Below, one piece after another: positions 9,646 through 17,959 of a stretch of 64,000 bases of DNA. The stretch lies in NCBI RefSeq assembly GCF_900116805.1, contig NZ_FPBV01000002.1:1-64000 (forward strand), written 5' to 3'. Under the pieces are notes generated by a model. The model had not been told where the DNA came from, did not search any database, and saw nothing but the letters and a program-made list of their open reading frames with translations. This stretch comes from Paenalicyclobacillus macrosporangiidus (GTDB lineage Bacteria; Bacillota; Bacilli; Alicyclobacillales; Alicyclobacillaceae). Position 1 is the stretch's first letter. Each line of letters starts with the position of its first letter. The translations under genes and the position numbers were made by a program.

Positions 9646-12255
9646 ATGGAGGGGTTTTGGAAGGCGCAGGAGTGGCAGGTCGTCCACAGGCACGTGATCC
9701 CAGGCCGAGACGGCACCTGGGTCCCGTTCGAGGATTTGCCGTTGTCCAGGGAGGTACTGCGGTATCTCAGGAGCTCGTATCCGTCTGGCGTGTACCGACA
9801 TCAAAGAGCCGGGATCGAGTCATTCCTCAAAGGGCATCACACCTGTCTGACCACCGGTACGTCCTCCGGCAAGACGCTGGCCTTTGTGATCGCCGCGCTG
9901 CAGGTGTTGAGCGAAGACCCTGATGCGAAGGTCATCGCGCTGTATCCGATGAAATCCCTTGGCACGGAACAGGAACAACGGTGGCGGAAGGCCTTGGCCG
10001 AATCTGGCCTGCCGTGCACCGTCGGGAGAATCGATGGGGACGTGGACACTCACGAACGAGAGAAGATCCTGGCGAATTCGAACGTGATCGCCATGACCCC
10101 GGACGTCATGCACGCCTGGCTGTTGGCCCACGTCGGAGATGCGGCCATCGCCAAGTTCATCAGGAAGCTGCGGCTCGTCATTGTTGATGAGGTGCACACC
10201 TACACCGGCGTGTTCGGCACCAACTCTGCATTCCTGTTTCGTCGGCTGTATCACGTCAACCGACGCCTCGGCGGACAGTACCGGTACTTCTGCGCCTCGG
10301 CCACCATGCGCGATCCCGCCGGCCACCTCGCCGCGCTTTTTGGAACCTCATTCGTGATCATCGGACCAGATTTCGATTCGTCCCCTAGGTTCGATCTGGA
10401 GGTTCAGATGGTGTCACCACCGCCCCAGATGGACCTCCTCACCGCGGTGGCGGAACTGCTACGTGCTATGTCAAACGAACACCAACGGTTCATCGCATTC
10501 GCCGACAGCCGCAAACAGACCGAGCAAATCGCCGCCATCCTGGCCCGACAAGGTTCGGCCGAACGCGACGAGGAGACATCGAGCATCCGGAAAATCCTTC
10601 GAACATTGGACATCCTGCCCTACCGGGCTGGATATGAGGACCAAGATCGCGCGGCGATACAAAGACGGCTCTCTCACGGGGAACTCAAGGGTGTGGTCAG
10701 CACCAGCGCACTGGAGTTGGGATTGGATATCCCGGGCGTCGATGCCGGGGTGCTGATTGGGGTCCCCTACTCCCACACCAGCTTTCTGCAGCGCATCGGC
10801 CGGGTCGGGCGGCACCAGCCCGGAACGGTGTATGTCGTCAAGGCCGGTAGCGTATTGGACGAGGTGGTGTTTCGCGAGCCAGAACTGTTGATGAGCCGGC
10901 CTCTGTCAGAGAGCGCTCTCTACCTGGAAAACCGGCAGCTGCAGTACATCCACGCCATGTGTCTGGCCCGGCCTGGAGGCGAGCATGATCAGATCAATGT
11001 GATAGATGATTACGAATCCTCCGGCGAACAGGTGGAACTCTGCTCCGAGGTGACCTGGCCTACAGGTTTCCGGGAGATGTGCCATGACGAACGCACGGGC
11101 GAGATCTCCGTGGAATTTCAGAACCTGAAGCTGTCGGCGGGGGATCGACCAAACGCGACGTTCCCGCTGCGGGACGTAGAGATGCAGTTTGACGTCGAGA
11201 TCCCAAACGGCCCAGACATGAGACGTCTCGGATCGCTCTCCTACAGCCAGGTGATGCGGGAAGCCTATCCAGGGGCGGTGTACTATTACGCGACCAGACC
11301 CCATCGGATCACGAAAGTCGATCCCGTGAGCCGTACCATCACGGCGAGGCCCGAGAGACATTACACTACCAGCCCCAACCGGTTGCCGACCCGTATCTAC
11401 CCCAACCTGACGACAGGCAACGTCTTCAGCCATGAGGCGTATGGTCCGCTGGTGGTCACCGAATGTCGCCTGCAGTTGCAGGACTCGGTGGCCGGATATA
11501 GGGAACGGCGTGGGCCGACGGAAATATCCGTACACTACCCGCTTCCTCTCCACACCGGAATCCACTTCCGTTCCAGTGTGTTCACGCGATACTACTTCTC
11601 TTCCGGCATCGTCATCACACACCCGGTGCTCAACGACCTCAACGGGCACCAGATGGACCAATTGACCGAGCTGCTTTACGAAGGTTTTCTCATCACCATC
11701 CCTTTCGAGCGTCAAGACATCGGATTCGGCCATGACAAGCACCGACGCGAACACCCATATATTCCAGTGGGCAGCCGGTTCATCTCCATTTTTGATCAAA
11801 CCTACGGCAGTCTCCGACTCTCCGGACGCTTGGCGGAACCGAGTATCCTGCGGGCCGTTTTGGATCAGTCCCACAATATCCTACATGGCGGAGACTGGCG
11901 TTTCGAGCCCGCGCTCGGCCGAGTTGTACAAGCATTGTTGTCGGCGGCTCAACAAGGATCGGCGCCCATCCCCCTCGATGAAGCGGCCGCCACAGTGGAG
12001 TCATCGACGGACATCGTAGCCGTGATTCGGCCGGGCAGTGTCGGTTTGGCCGTGCGTCGCAACAACGAACACGTGACGATTGAGAATGTCTTCTACCATC
12101 CGGTCAAGGGCTTGTCCTATCGAGTGCGTTATTCGGATGGCACGCCCGGCGCCCCACCAAATGCGGACATCATATGGTCCATCGAAGAGGTTGTCCCACT
12201 GGAAGGCGAGTCGGAGATCGCGCGTTACAACCCGTCGACCGGGGAGCTGGTGTGA
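9646..12255 (+). CDS. Large DEAD/DEAH superfamily 2 helicase, MrfA/YprA-related
   Basis: 869 residues. Helicase motifs are GVYRHQRAGIESF (Q-like), I in GTSSGKT (about residue 72), II DEVH (about 180), III SATMRDP, IV FADSRKQTEQIA, V STSALELGLDIPG and VI QRIGRVGRH (about 385). The order and spacing match the group of 3'-5' DNA helicases that includes MrfA and Hrq1. The C-terminal 450 residues resemble the region that carries DUF1998 in that group (FISIFDQTYGSLRLS), but the usual four zinc-binding cysteines are not visible. DNA repair or genome defence is plausible. The stop overlaps a GTG start of a downstream ORF that runs into a poly-C tract, so a partner gene may be missing. Confidence 0.85.
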   Translation: MEGFWKAQEWQVVHRHVIPGRDGTWVPFEDLPLSREVLRYLRSSYPSGVYRHQRAGIESFLKGHHTCLTTGTSSGKTLAFVIAALQVLSEDPDAKVIALYPMKSLGTEQEQRWRKALAESGLPCTVGRIDGDVDTHEREKILANSNVIAMTPDVMHAWLLAHVGDAAIAKFIRKLRLVIVDEVHTYTGVFGTNSAFLFRRLYHVNRRLGGQYRYFCASATMRDPAGHLAALFGTSFVIIGPDFDSSPRFDLEVQMVSPPPQMDLLTAVAELLRAMSNEHQRFIAFADSRKQTEQIAAILARQGSAERDEETSSIRKILRTLDILPYRAGYEDQDRAAIQRRLSHGELKGVVSTSALELGLDIPGVDAGVLIGVPYSHTSFLQRIGRVGRHQPGTVYVVKAGSVLDEVVFREPELLMSRPLSESALYLENRQLQYIHAMCLARPGGEHDQINVIDDYESSGEQVELCSEVTWPTGFREMCHDERTGEISVEFQNLKLSAGDRPNATFPLRDVEMQFDVEIPNGPDMRRLGSLSYSQVMREAYPGAVYYYATRPHRITKVDPVSRTITARPERHYTTSPNRLPTRIYPNLTTGNVFSHEAYGPLVVTECRLQLQDSVAGYRERRGPTEISVHYPLPLHTGIHFRSSVFTRYYFSSGIVITHPVLNDLNGHQMDQLTELLYEGFLITIPFERQDIGFGHDKHRREHPYIPVGSRFISIFDQTYGSLRLSGRLAEPSILRAVLDQSHNILHGGDWRFEPALGRVVQALLSAAQQGSAPIPLDEAAATVESSTDIVAVIRPGSVGLAVRRNNEHVTIENVFYHPVKGLSYRVRYSDGTPGAPPNADIIWSIEEVVPLEGESEIARYNPSTGELV

Positions 12256-12314
12256 CCGGCGGTACGGCGTCAGAGGGAGTGTGGTACACCGAGGGGATGG
12301 CCGAGGGCCGGTCG
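12252..12314 (+). CDS. Truncated ORF coupled to the helicase, interrupted by poly-C
   Basis: A GTG at 12252 overlaps the helicase TGA (GTGA). GGGGAG at 12241-12246 lies 5 bases upstream, a normal arrangement for a coupled second gene. It encodes 21 residues beginning with TGGTASEGVWYTEG before running into 89 consecutive cytosines, after which only a short nonsense frame remains. I read it as the 5' end of a gene whose remainder is missing from this assembly or deleted. The product cannot be identified. Confidence 0.45.
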
Positions 12315-12404
<90 letters not shown>

Positions 12405-12421
12405 TCAGACGTCGTTACACA

Positions 12422-13492
12422 TCATAGTCGGCAGGACTCAGGTTCCCTCAACAACCGCTCCAAATGTTTCACCGTGGGCGTCACGAGGGCGATGAAGAAG
12501 GCCTCGCGCAAGCGGCGCGACGCCGCGCTGGATTGCAGGTAGCCTGCGCCCCCGCAGTAGAGGACGGCGGCCGTCGCCACGTCCATGGCGAGATAGGCAC
12601 TCTCGAGGCGCACCCGGGCAACCTCTGGGAAGGCGACGGCCTTGGTGTGGACCTGCTCCACCAGGGCAAAGGTGCGCTCTCGCAGACGTTCGTAGCGCTC
12701 GGCGAAGCCTTCCGGCCGCGCAGGCAGGAACCGGTTTGCCCCGGCCTGCGCCAATTGGATCATGCTGGCGATGGCCGATCCGCACAGGCCAAGCGCCATC
12801 CCGACCTGGCTGAGGACAAAGCCGGTCCGGACCCGCCGCACGAGCGCGTCCGCGTCCTCGCTCAGCACGTAGTCGTCCGGCACGAAAACCCGTTCGAAGT
12901 GGCAGTGGTACGTCGCCGTGCCGTTCAGTCCCATGAGCCCCCGGCGCTCGCGCAAGGTCAGTCCGTCCGCATCGCACGGGATGAACAGCATCACGCGGTG
13001 CCGGTCGTCCACCTGTGCAATCGCCCCAAACCACTGTCCCGGCGCGAGATTGGACACAAACGGCAGGATCCCGTCACACACGTACCCGCCGGAGACCCGC
13101 TCCGCCCTCAGCTTCAGGGGCTCCAAACCCACGTAATACTTCATCGCATTGGACAACCCCGTCCCGCACAGAATCTCCCCCGATTCCAGCCGGGGCAGCA
13201 GGTGCTCGAACAGGTACCGGCTCTCGCCGTGGGCGACGTAACTGAGCCCGGTGAGGTGGCACCACACCAGAAACGCCGTCGAATTGCAGGTCCGCGATAC
13301 CGTCTCGATCAACCTCAGGTTCCGCTCGGTGACCCGCCATTCTGGCAGGTTTCGCACCTGATAGTAGCCCGCGGCCCCCAACGCTTGCAGGAAGGATTGC
13401 GGGTAGTGACCTTCGAGATCGATCACGGAGACCTCCGGCACCAACTGCTCCTCTATCAACGCTTGCAGTGAAACGTCCGCCGTCTTACTCAT
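12422..13492 (-). CDS. Acyl-CoA dehydrogenase superfamily flavoprotein
   Basis: 356 residues, close to family length. The N-terminal helical domain begins near residue 10. The central beta domain has LSNAMKYYVGLEPLKLRAERVSGGY and VCDGILPFVSN, the W/F-x-SN-type flavin-contact stretch. C-terminal helices carry AMALGLCGSAIASM and YLAMDVATAAVLYCGGAGYL. This resembles the dehydrogenase/monooxygenase branch (DszC, nitroalkane oxidase, HpaB-like) at least as much as true fatty acyl-CoA dehydrogenases. Its start overlaps the stop of the small membrane protein by 4 bases, placing it last in an operon with a formate/nitrite channel. Its substrate is unknown. Confidence 0.8.
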   Translation of the reverse strand: MSKTADVSLQALIEEQLVPEVSVIDLEGHYPQSFLQALGAAGYYQVRNLPEWRVTERNLRLIETVSRTCNSTAFLVWCHLTGLSYVAHGESRYLFEHLLPRLESGEILCGTGLSNAMKYYVGLEPLKLRAERVSGGYVCDGILPFVSNLAPGQWFGAIAQVDDRHRVMLFIPCDADGLTLRERRGLMGLNGTATYHCHFERVFVPDDYVLSEDADALVRRVRTGFVLSQVGMALGLCGSAIASMIQLAQAGANRFLPARPEGFAERYERLRERTFALVEQVHTKAVAFPEVARVRLESAYLAMDVATAAVLYCGGAGYLQSSAASRRLREAFFIALVTPTVKHLERLLREPESCRL

Positions 13493-13695
13493 GGGACCCC
13501 CCTCACCCTCTCCGGTGTCGCGGCCGGGTACGGAGCCGGCAGATGCAGTGCCTCGTCGTCATGGGAGGCAGCGGGATCGTCGATGGCCCAGGGATACAGC
13601 GGGTACTTGCGGTGGAACCAGCGGACGCTGAGCACGCACAGGAGGACGCCGCAGGCGAACAAGGCCCATGGCAGCGGATCGAAAACCCCGTACAC
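13489..13695 (-). CDS. Small single-pass membrane protein
   Basis: 68 residues with one hydrophobic helix (PWALFACGVLLCVLSV, about residues 9-24) and a polar C-terminal tail rich in proline and acidic residues. I do not recognise a family. It is supported by its tight placement: 33 bases after the channel gene and a 4-base overlap with the dehydrogenase-like gene on the same strand. It may be an accessory subunit of either neighbour. Confidence 0.55.
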   Translation of the reverse strand: MYGVFDPLPWALFACGVLLCVLSVRWFHRKYPLYPWAIDDPAASHDDEALHLPAPYPAATPERVRGVP

Positions 13696-13728
13696 GCATC
13701 ATTCCTCCTTCATTCATCAAACCCAGGT

Positions 13729-14634
13729 TCATGAGCGAATGGAAGCCAGCTGCCGCACCTTTGTCGAAGACCGCCGGTACAGGGCCGTCACCCGCGCGGG
13801 ATCGGAGATGAAATGCAAGGTGAGACCGACCAGCACGGTGCCGCCGATGAAGTTGCCCATCAATGTGAACAGTTGATTGTGCGCCCACCCGTACCGGACG
13901 AACCCCCAGTGCAGGAGTGCCGCGGGCCCGGAGGCCGCAAGGGGGGTGTGGAGGACCTGCGTGTACAGGGGTTGCTCCAGGATCGGCAGCGCCAAGAACC
14001 CGATGTTGGCGATGCAGTGCTCTGTCATGCCGGCCACAAACGCAAGCGGCCCGTAGTAGGCCATGCCGATCTTTCCGATGTCCGTCCTCGCTTTGAAAAA
14101 CAGAATGACGCCGGTCTGCAGCAGCCAGGTGCAGAAGCAGCCCATGGCGAAGGTCTGCAGGTCCGTCATCCCCGTCTTCGCGGCCGCGATCTGATGCGCG
14201 CGGAGCAGCCACGGCTCGGTGATGTAGTTGCTGCCTCCAATGTACACGAGGACACAGACGCTGAAGCACCCGACGGCGTTGCCGAGATAACTGACCAGGA
14301 TGAACCAGCCGTACTGCCGCCACGTCAGGCGCCTGTGAAAGATGCCGATGATGCCGATGACCATGTCCGCCGTGATCAAGCTGTTCCCAGACACCAGGAT
14401 GATGACGAGGGAAAAGCCGAACATCAGACCCATCAGGAGGTTTGCGATGCCGGGCCACGGCACCCCGGCGCTGACGGACAGCGCCAGGATGGCGCCGAAG
14501 CCCACCATGGCTCCCCCGATGAACGACTGCAGGAGGAACGCCCAGGGTCGTTCCACCAGGCGGCGGTACTTGTCGGCGCACTGGTTGGCCAATGTCACAA
14601 CCAATTCCTCATTGCTGTGCGGGCTCAGATCCAT
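13729..14634 (-). CDS. Formate/nitrite transporter family channel
   Basis: 301 residues with six hydrophobic helices, the FocA/NirC pentameric channel fold that passes small monovalent anions such as formate or nitrite. The N-terminal helix has FIGGAMVGFGAILALSVSAG. GNSLITADMVIG matches the first broken helix, and GMTEHCIANIGFLALP carries the conserved pore histidine (family pattern EHxxANM). It lies downstream of the DUF4242 gene by 28 bases and upstream of the small membrane protein and dehydrogenase-like gene. Which anion it moves is not visible. Confidence 0.9.
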   Translation of the reverse strand: MDLSPHSNEELVVTLANQCADKYRRLVERPWAFLLQSFIGGAMVGFGAILALSVSAGVPWPGIANLLMGLMFGFSLVIILVSGNSLITADMVIGIIGIFHRRLTWRQYGWFILVSYLGNAVGCFSVCVLVYIGGSNYITEPWLLRAHQIAAAKTGMTDLQTFAMGCFCTWLLQTGVILFFKARTDIGKIGMAYYGPLAFVAGMTEHCIANIGFLALPILEQPLYTQVLHTPLAASGPAALLHWGFVRYGWAHNQLFTLMGNFIGGTVLVGLTLHFISDPARVTALYRRSSTKVRQLASIRS

Positions 14635-14662
14635 GGGCGTCGCTCCTCATCATTACAAAGAC

Positions 14663-15214
14663 TTACTTCTTGGGCGAAATCTGCACCGTCTCCGTGATGG
14701 CATCCACCGGAGCCGACACCGCCTTGCGCGCCGCGTACACCGTCTCCTCGTCCGGGCTATCGTAGAAGCACAGGCACTTGGTCATATCCTCGCACACGTA
14801 GGTCCGTTGGAACGTCACCTCGGGCACCTCCGCGTAGTGCACGGAGTTTTGCTTCTTCCGCTGCAGGTACGCGTCCATGGTCAACCCTTCCGGCAGGTTC
14901 CACTCGACGACGTAACGAACCTTGGCCGCGTTGGCCTTCACCTGATCCAGATCTGCCCCGACGAGCCGGACGGGCTTCACCAAGGTCACCGGGATGGCCT
15001 GGTCCGTGAACATCTGCCGGACCGTTCCCTGATTCTCGCTCTCCACGACGAAAAACGCGCGGGTGAAGTCACTGGCGACCTGCACCTCGATGAGCTCGCT
15101 CGCGCGCTGTGCCGCCAACCCCGCCAGCGTGTTCGCCGCATCTTCCAGCGCCGCCTGATCCCGCAGGCGCTTGGGCAACACCGATTCGACCAGATACAAG
15201 CCCATTCCGACCAT
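14663..15214 (-). CDS. Double DUF4242 (SCO4226-like) protein
   Basis: 183 residues made of two ferredoxin-like halves. The C-terminal half (about 100-175) is a clear DUF4242 domain: RYVVEWNLPEGLT, HYAEVPEVTFQRTYVCEDMTKCLCFYDSPDEETV. The N-terminal half (MGLYLVESVLPKRL, SDFTRAFFVVESENQGTV) is a diverged copy of the same pattern. A member of this family, SCO4226, is reported to bind nickel. It is the first gene of the four-gene operon with the formate/nitrite channel. The catalytic role is unknown. Confidence 0.75.
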   Translation of the reverse strand: MVGMGLYLVESVLPKRLRDQAALEDAANTLAGLAAQRASELIEVQVASDFTRAFFVVESENQGTVRQMFTDQAIPVTLVKPVRLVGADLDQVKANAAKVRYVVEWNLPEGLTMDAYLQRKKQNSVHYAEVPEVTFQRTYVCEDMTKCLCFYDSPDEETVYAARKAVSAPVDAITETVQISPKK

Positions 15215-15587
15215 CTCCTAATGTTTATTTTGTAGATGATTTTTATATGAATTTAAACCCATGGTAGTCGTATCGGAGTGCGTTTGTCAATCATGGCCTC
15301 GTCCAGCTTTCCCTGCGCCACCATGGCCTGGACATCGCGGGCAGGCTGCACCGGATCCGGGTGGTGGAGTGGTTTCGCGGAGGCGGGGGCGGGAGTGTGC
15401 GGGCATGTGTGTGCGGAGGACACCGGTCAATGCTGCCTCGATTTCGTGCGCCGAGCAACCACCAGGGCGCCGTCGTCTGGCAACCTCGGTAGGTGCGCTA
15501 CCTTCTGTTAAGCGGGAAAATCGGATAAGGAATGAGCTGGACACGGAGGGAGCCCAACGTGCCATCGCGCCGGGTGAAAGGCGGGCT
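15215..15587. other. Intergenic region with one possible family A repeat
   Basis: 373 bases upstream of the DUF4242 operon and downstream of the next minus-strand gene. The AT-rich stretch 15220-15260 probably holds the operon promoter. At 15506-15530 the sequence TTAAGCGG followed by AAAATCGGATAAGG resembles the interspersed repeat family seen at 22.7-26.1 kb. No gene seen. Confidence 0.5.
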
Positions 15588-16613
15588 TCACGCGAGCCCA
15601 CTTTCCAGCGCCTCCCTCGCCTCCTCCAGGGCGGGCAGCCAATCCTCCTCCCGCAGTTCGATACCCAGACCCTCTGCGAGCGGACGAAGCAGGGCGCCGA
15701 CCTCCGGCCGCTGAATCAGGAACGCCTCCGGACAGCGCCCGGCGCGCAAGATTTCGACGAGCTTGTCCACAGACTCCTGCGCGTACGTCTGGTGGCCGGC
15801 GGCGTGGACTTGAAGGATCATGCCGGATGCGTGATCGACACACATCAGCATCTTGGAGAACATCGGCCGCTCTCCTTCTTGGATGACGAACGGCGCGTAG
15901 AAGATGTCGACCTCCCACTCCCCCTTCCGCGACGCCTGGCGCCGGATGCGCTTCAGAGTGACCTCGTCGACGCGGACCGTCGGGACTGCGGGCGCTGGGG
16001 GTGTGATTTGCGGCGTTTCGGTCCAGACGTCGATCCACTCGAAGGCCGCGCCGTCTTGCACCCGCCTGCGAGTCAGGATTTGGTTGGGCTGGGGTGGCTC
16101 GAGCAGGTCGGGCTGCTGGCGAACGCGGGAGGCGACCGTGGTGGCTTGGGACAGCGCGATCGACAGGAATTTCGCCTCGTCCCGCGTCAGATACCAGGGC
16201 ACGTACCCGGGACGGTGGCTGCGAAACACGGGCCAGGCGTTTTCGCCCCGGAAGCGGAGGCCGAGTTGTTTCATGACAGCGCGGTCCTGTTCGGTCACGT
16301 CGCGGCTGCCCTCGAATGACGCGATCAACGCGAATTGCCCGTACACCCGCTCCTCCTCGGCGGCAGGCGATGGTTCATCGTCATCCATCAGCCGATGAAG
16401 GGACCTCCAGCCGGCCTCCCCAGGAAAGACCGCGAGCCCAAAGAACTCGCCTATGGCGCCCATGACGGAGCAGTAGCCAATCTGGCCGGTGTCAGGGTCC
16501 TCGACGGCGAACAGGGCGTCGTCGTACATCCATTGCCATGGCGCCAGGTTACGGAACGCGACGGCGGCGTCGTAGAGCGCTTTCCACTCGGACAGCGAAG
16601 GTGCGTTGGAAAT
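15588..16613 (-). CDS. DUF6930/DUF7309-like protein with apparent ATT start
   Basis: 341 residues when started at the ATT codon 16613-16611. The next ATG (16529) would cut off a coding N terminus that reads SNAPSLSEWKALYDAAVAF followed by RNLAPWQWMYDDALFAVEDP. A perfect AAGGAGG (16628-16622) sits 8 bases upstream of the ATT, and no ATG, GTG or TTG is correctly spaced. The N-terminal domain (YCSVMGAIGEFFGLAVFPGEAG) and the C-terminal domain (SKMLMCVDHASGMILQVHAAG, FLIQRPEVGALLRPLAEGLGI) resemble uncharacterised DUF7309 and DUF6930 families; these names are from memory. Function unknown; probably cytosolic. Confidence 0.7.
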   Translation of the reverse strand: MSNAPSLSEWKALYDAAVAFRNLAPWQWMYDDALFAVEDPDTGQIGYCSVMGAIGEFFGLAVFPGEAGWRSLHRLMDDDEPSPAAEEERVYGQFALIASFEGSRDVTEQDRAVMKQLGLRFRGENAWPVFRSHRPGYVPWYLTRDEAKFLSIALSQATTVASRVRQQPDLLEPPQPNQILTRRRVQDGAAFEWIDVWTETPQITPPAPAVPTVRVDEVTLKRIRRQASRKGEWEVDIFYAPFVIQEGERPMFSKMLMCVDHASGMILQVHAAGHQTYAQESVDKLVEILRAGRCPEAFLIQRPEVGALLRPLAEGLGIELREEDWLPALEEAREALESGLA

Positions 16614-16655
16614 GGGAATCGCCTCCTTGGATGGGATGTATCCTACCTGTCTGCC

Positions 16656-17312
16656 TTAACCGTCCTGCCCGGCCACGAGCGCGGACAGCGAGTCAGCGAA
16701 CAGGGCGTGCAGGTGAGGATAGCGAGATCGAATGCGAGCAACCTCCTCCGCCACCCTCGCAGGGTTCCCCAGGGGCTCCTCGAGGAATGGCTCCAAGAGG
16801 GACAAGAGGTCAAGGTATTCGGCGCTGACCGATTCGGGGCGCCGGTCCACATACCAAACCAACATCCGCGCCCGCACGGGTACGGGCACGCGCTGGTCCC
16901 GGGAGACCCGGACCAACTCCTCGTACTCTGCGAGGATGTCGTGCCACGCGTGGATCTCACGGATGACATCCGATCCCGGTGGTGCCGCGGTACCCGCGAG
17001 ATCGAGAAAGAAACGCGTAGCGCGTTCCTCGCCCGAGGACCACGCGATCTGTGTTCGCTGCAGATAGAAGCGGCTCAGCCGCTCCCGTTCCTCCTCCCCC
17101 GCCCGCCCGGCGTACCGCTTGACGAAGCGGCGCACCTCCGCGCACTCGTTCCACTTCCCCAGCTTTACCAACAGGAAAGGCCATGCTTGGGCCATCTGGT
17201 GGTCGGCGGGCACGACCGCGGCCTTGGACACTTTCACAATCCGCCGGATCTCTGCGTACGCGGCCTCAAAATCCCCCTGCTGCAGGTACAAGGTCACATA
17301 CAACGGGGACAC
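16656..17312 (-). CDS. TPR-like helical repeat protein, 5' end probably lost
   Basis: About 218 residues from the GTG at 17312. Helical-repeat character is seen in LYLQQGDFEAAYAEIRRIVK, WPFLLVKLGKWNECAEVRRFVKRY and YLQRTQIAWSSGEERATRFFLDL. The longer frame upstream of 17312 is only the antisense of the plus-strand TPR gene. There is no ribosome binding site before the GTG, and the facing gene begins 13 bases away. This piece may therefore be the 3' part of a larger gene cut by a rearrangement. A scaffold or regulatory role is possible; no enzymatic motif is present. Confidence 0.6.
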   Translation of the reverse strand: MSPLYVTLYLQQGDFEAAYAEIRRIVKVSKAAVVPADHQMAQAWPFLLVKLGKWNECAEVRRFVKRYAGRAGEEERERLSRFYLQRTQIAWSSGEERATRFFLDLAGTAAPPGSDVIREIHAWHDILAEYEELVRVSRDQRVPVPVRARMLVWYVDRRPESVSAEYLDLLSLLEPFLEEPLGNPARVAEEVARIRSRYPHLHALFADSLSALVAGQDG

Positions 17313-17324
17313 GGCATCACTTCG

Positions 17325-17693
17325 ATGGCAAAGGCATACCTCAACAAGGGCCTGTCCAAACGCGCAAACGAAATTCTGGATCAGATTACGGCGCCCGCAG
17401 GAGTCAACGACGCGATGGAATTGGCGTTGTTGTATAAACGCGCCGGGGATATGCAAAAGGCGCACAACGTGTTTGCGAGCAACTACGATGTGCTCATGAA
17501 TGATCCGAACCCAACTCGACAGGCCTGGTGCTGGATGGACCTGGCCAACACGCTCATCTGGCTGCGTGCGCCGGATTCGGACATCCGCCGCGCGTTTGAG
17601 AAGGCCATCGAGCTACTCCCGTCCGAACCCCGGTTCAAGGATGTGTACGCGCGTTGGCAAGGGCGGGCGCAGAGGAACAACCGAAAAACCTGA
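17325..17693 (+). CDS. TPR-like protein fragment
   Basis: 122 residues from the ATG at 17325. Helix pairs read KAYLNKGLSKRANEILDQI, AMELALLYKRAGDMQKAHNVF and ANTLIWLRAPDSDIRRAFEKAIELLP, a tetratricopeptide-type pattern. Third-position GC supports this frame over the antisense one. No Shine-Dalgarno sequence precedes it, and a minus-strand TPR-like gene begins 13 bases away. It is probably a 5'-truncated gene, or was joined to its neighbour by an inversion. Confidence 0.6.
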   Translation: MAKAYLNKGLSKRANEILDQITAPAGVNDAMELALLYKRAGDMQKAHNVFASNYDVLMNDPNPTRQAWCWMDLANTLIWLRAPDSDIRRAFEKAIELLPSEPRFKDVYARWQGRAQRNNRKT

Positions 17694-17736
17694 TAAAACC
17701 AGCCGGTTGGGAGGGTGCAGCGGACGTTCAACCCTG

Positions 17737-17767
17737 TCTTTAAGCCGTATTTCCGTGGAAAATCGGC
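17737..17767 (+). repeat. Interspersed family A repeat
   Basis: Reads CTTTAAGCCGTATTTCCG followed by TGGAAAATCGGCC. It matches the intergenic element repeated at 22.7, 23.4 and 26 kb (TTAAGCC, a T-rich core with CGTAC or CGGAC, then GCC). Confidence 0.6.
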
Positions 17768-17959
17768 CACCCGGGCCCGGCGCATGCGGTACTTTGTCAG
17801 GTATTGTGGTTGCTCCTCCTCAGGTACAGGCACCGGCTCCGCCCGGCCGTCGCCTTCTTGTAACCGCCGCCACAACCACAGGCCCCTCCAACTCCGACCG
17901 GCAAACCGCATCCACGGACACCCCTCCGGGGCCGGCCCCGCCGCGCACCGCCCCCCGCC

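Noticed and set aside
16335..17324. Long plus-strand ORF fused to the TPR fragment
   Set aside because: Its first 330 codons are antisense to two minus-strand genes and lack family features; only the part from 17325 looks coding.
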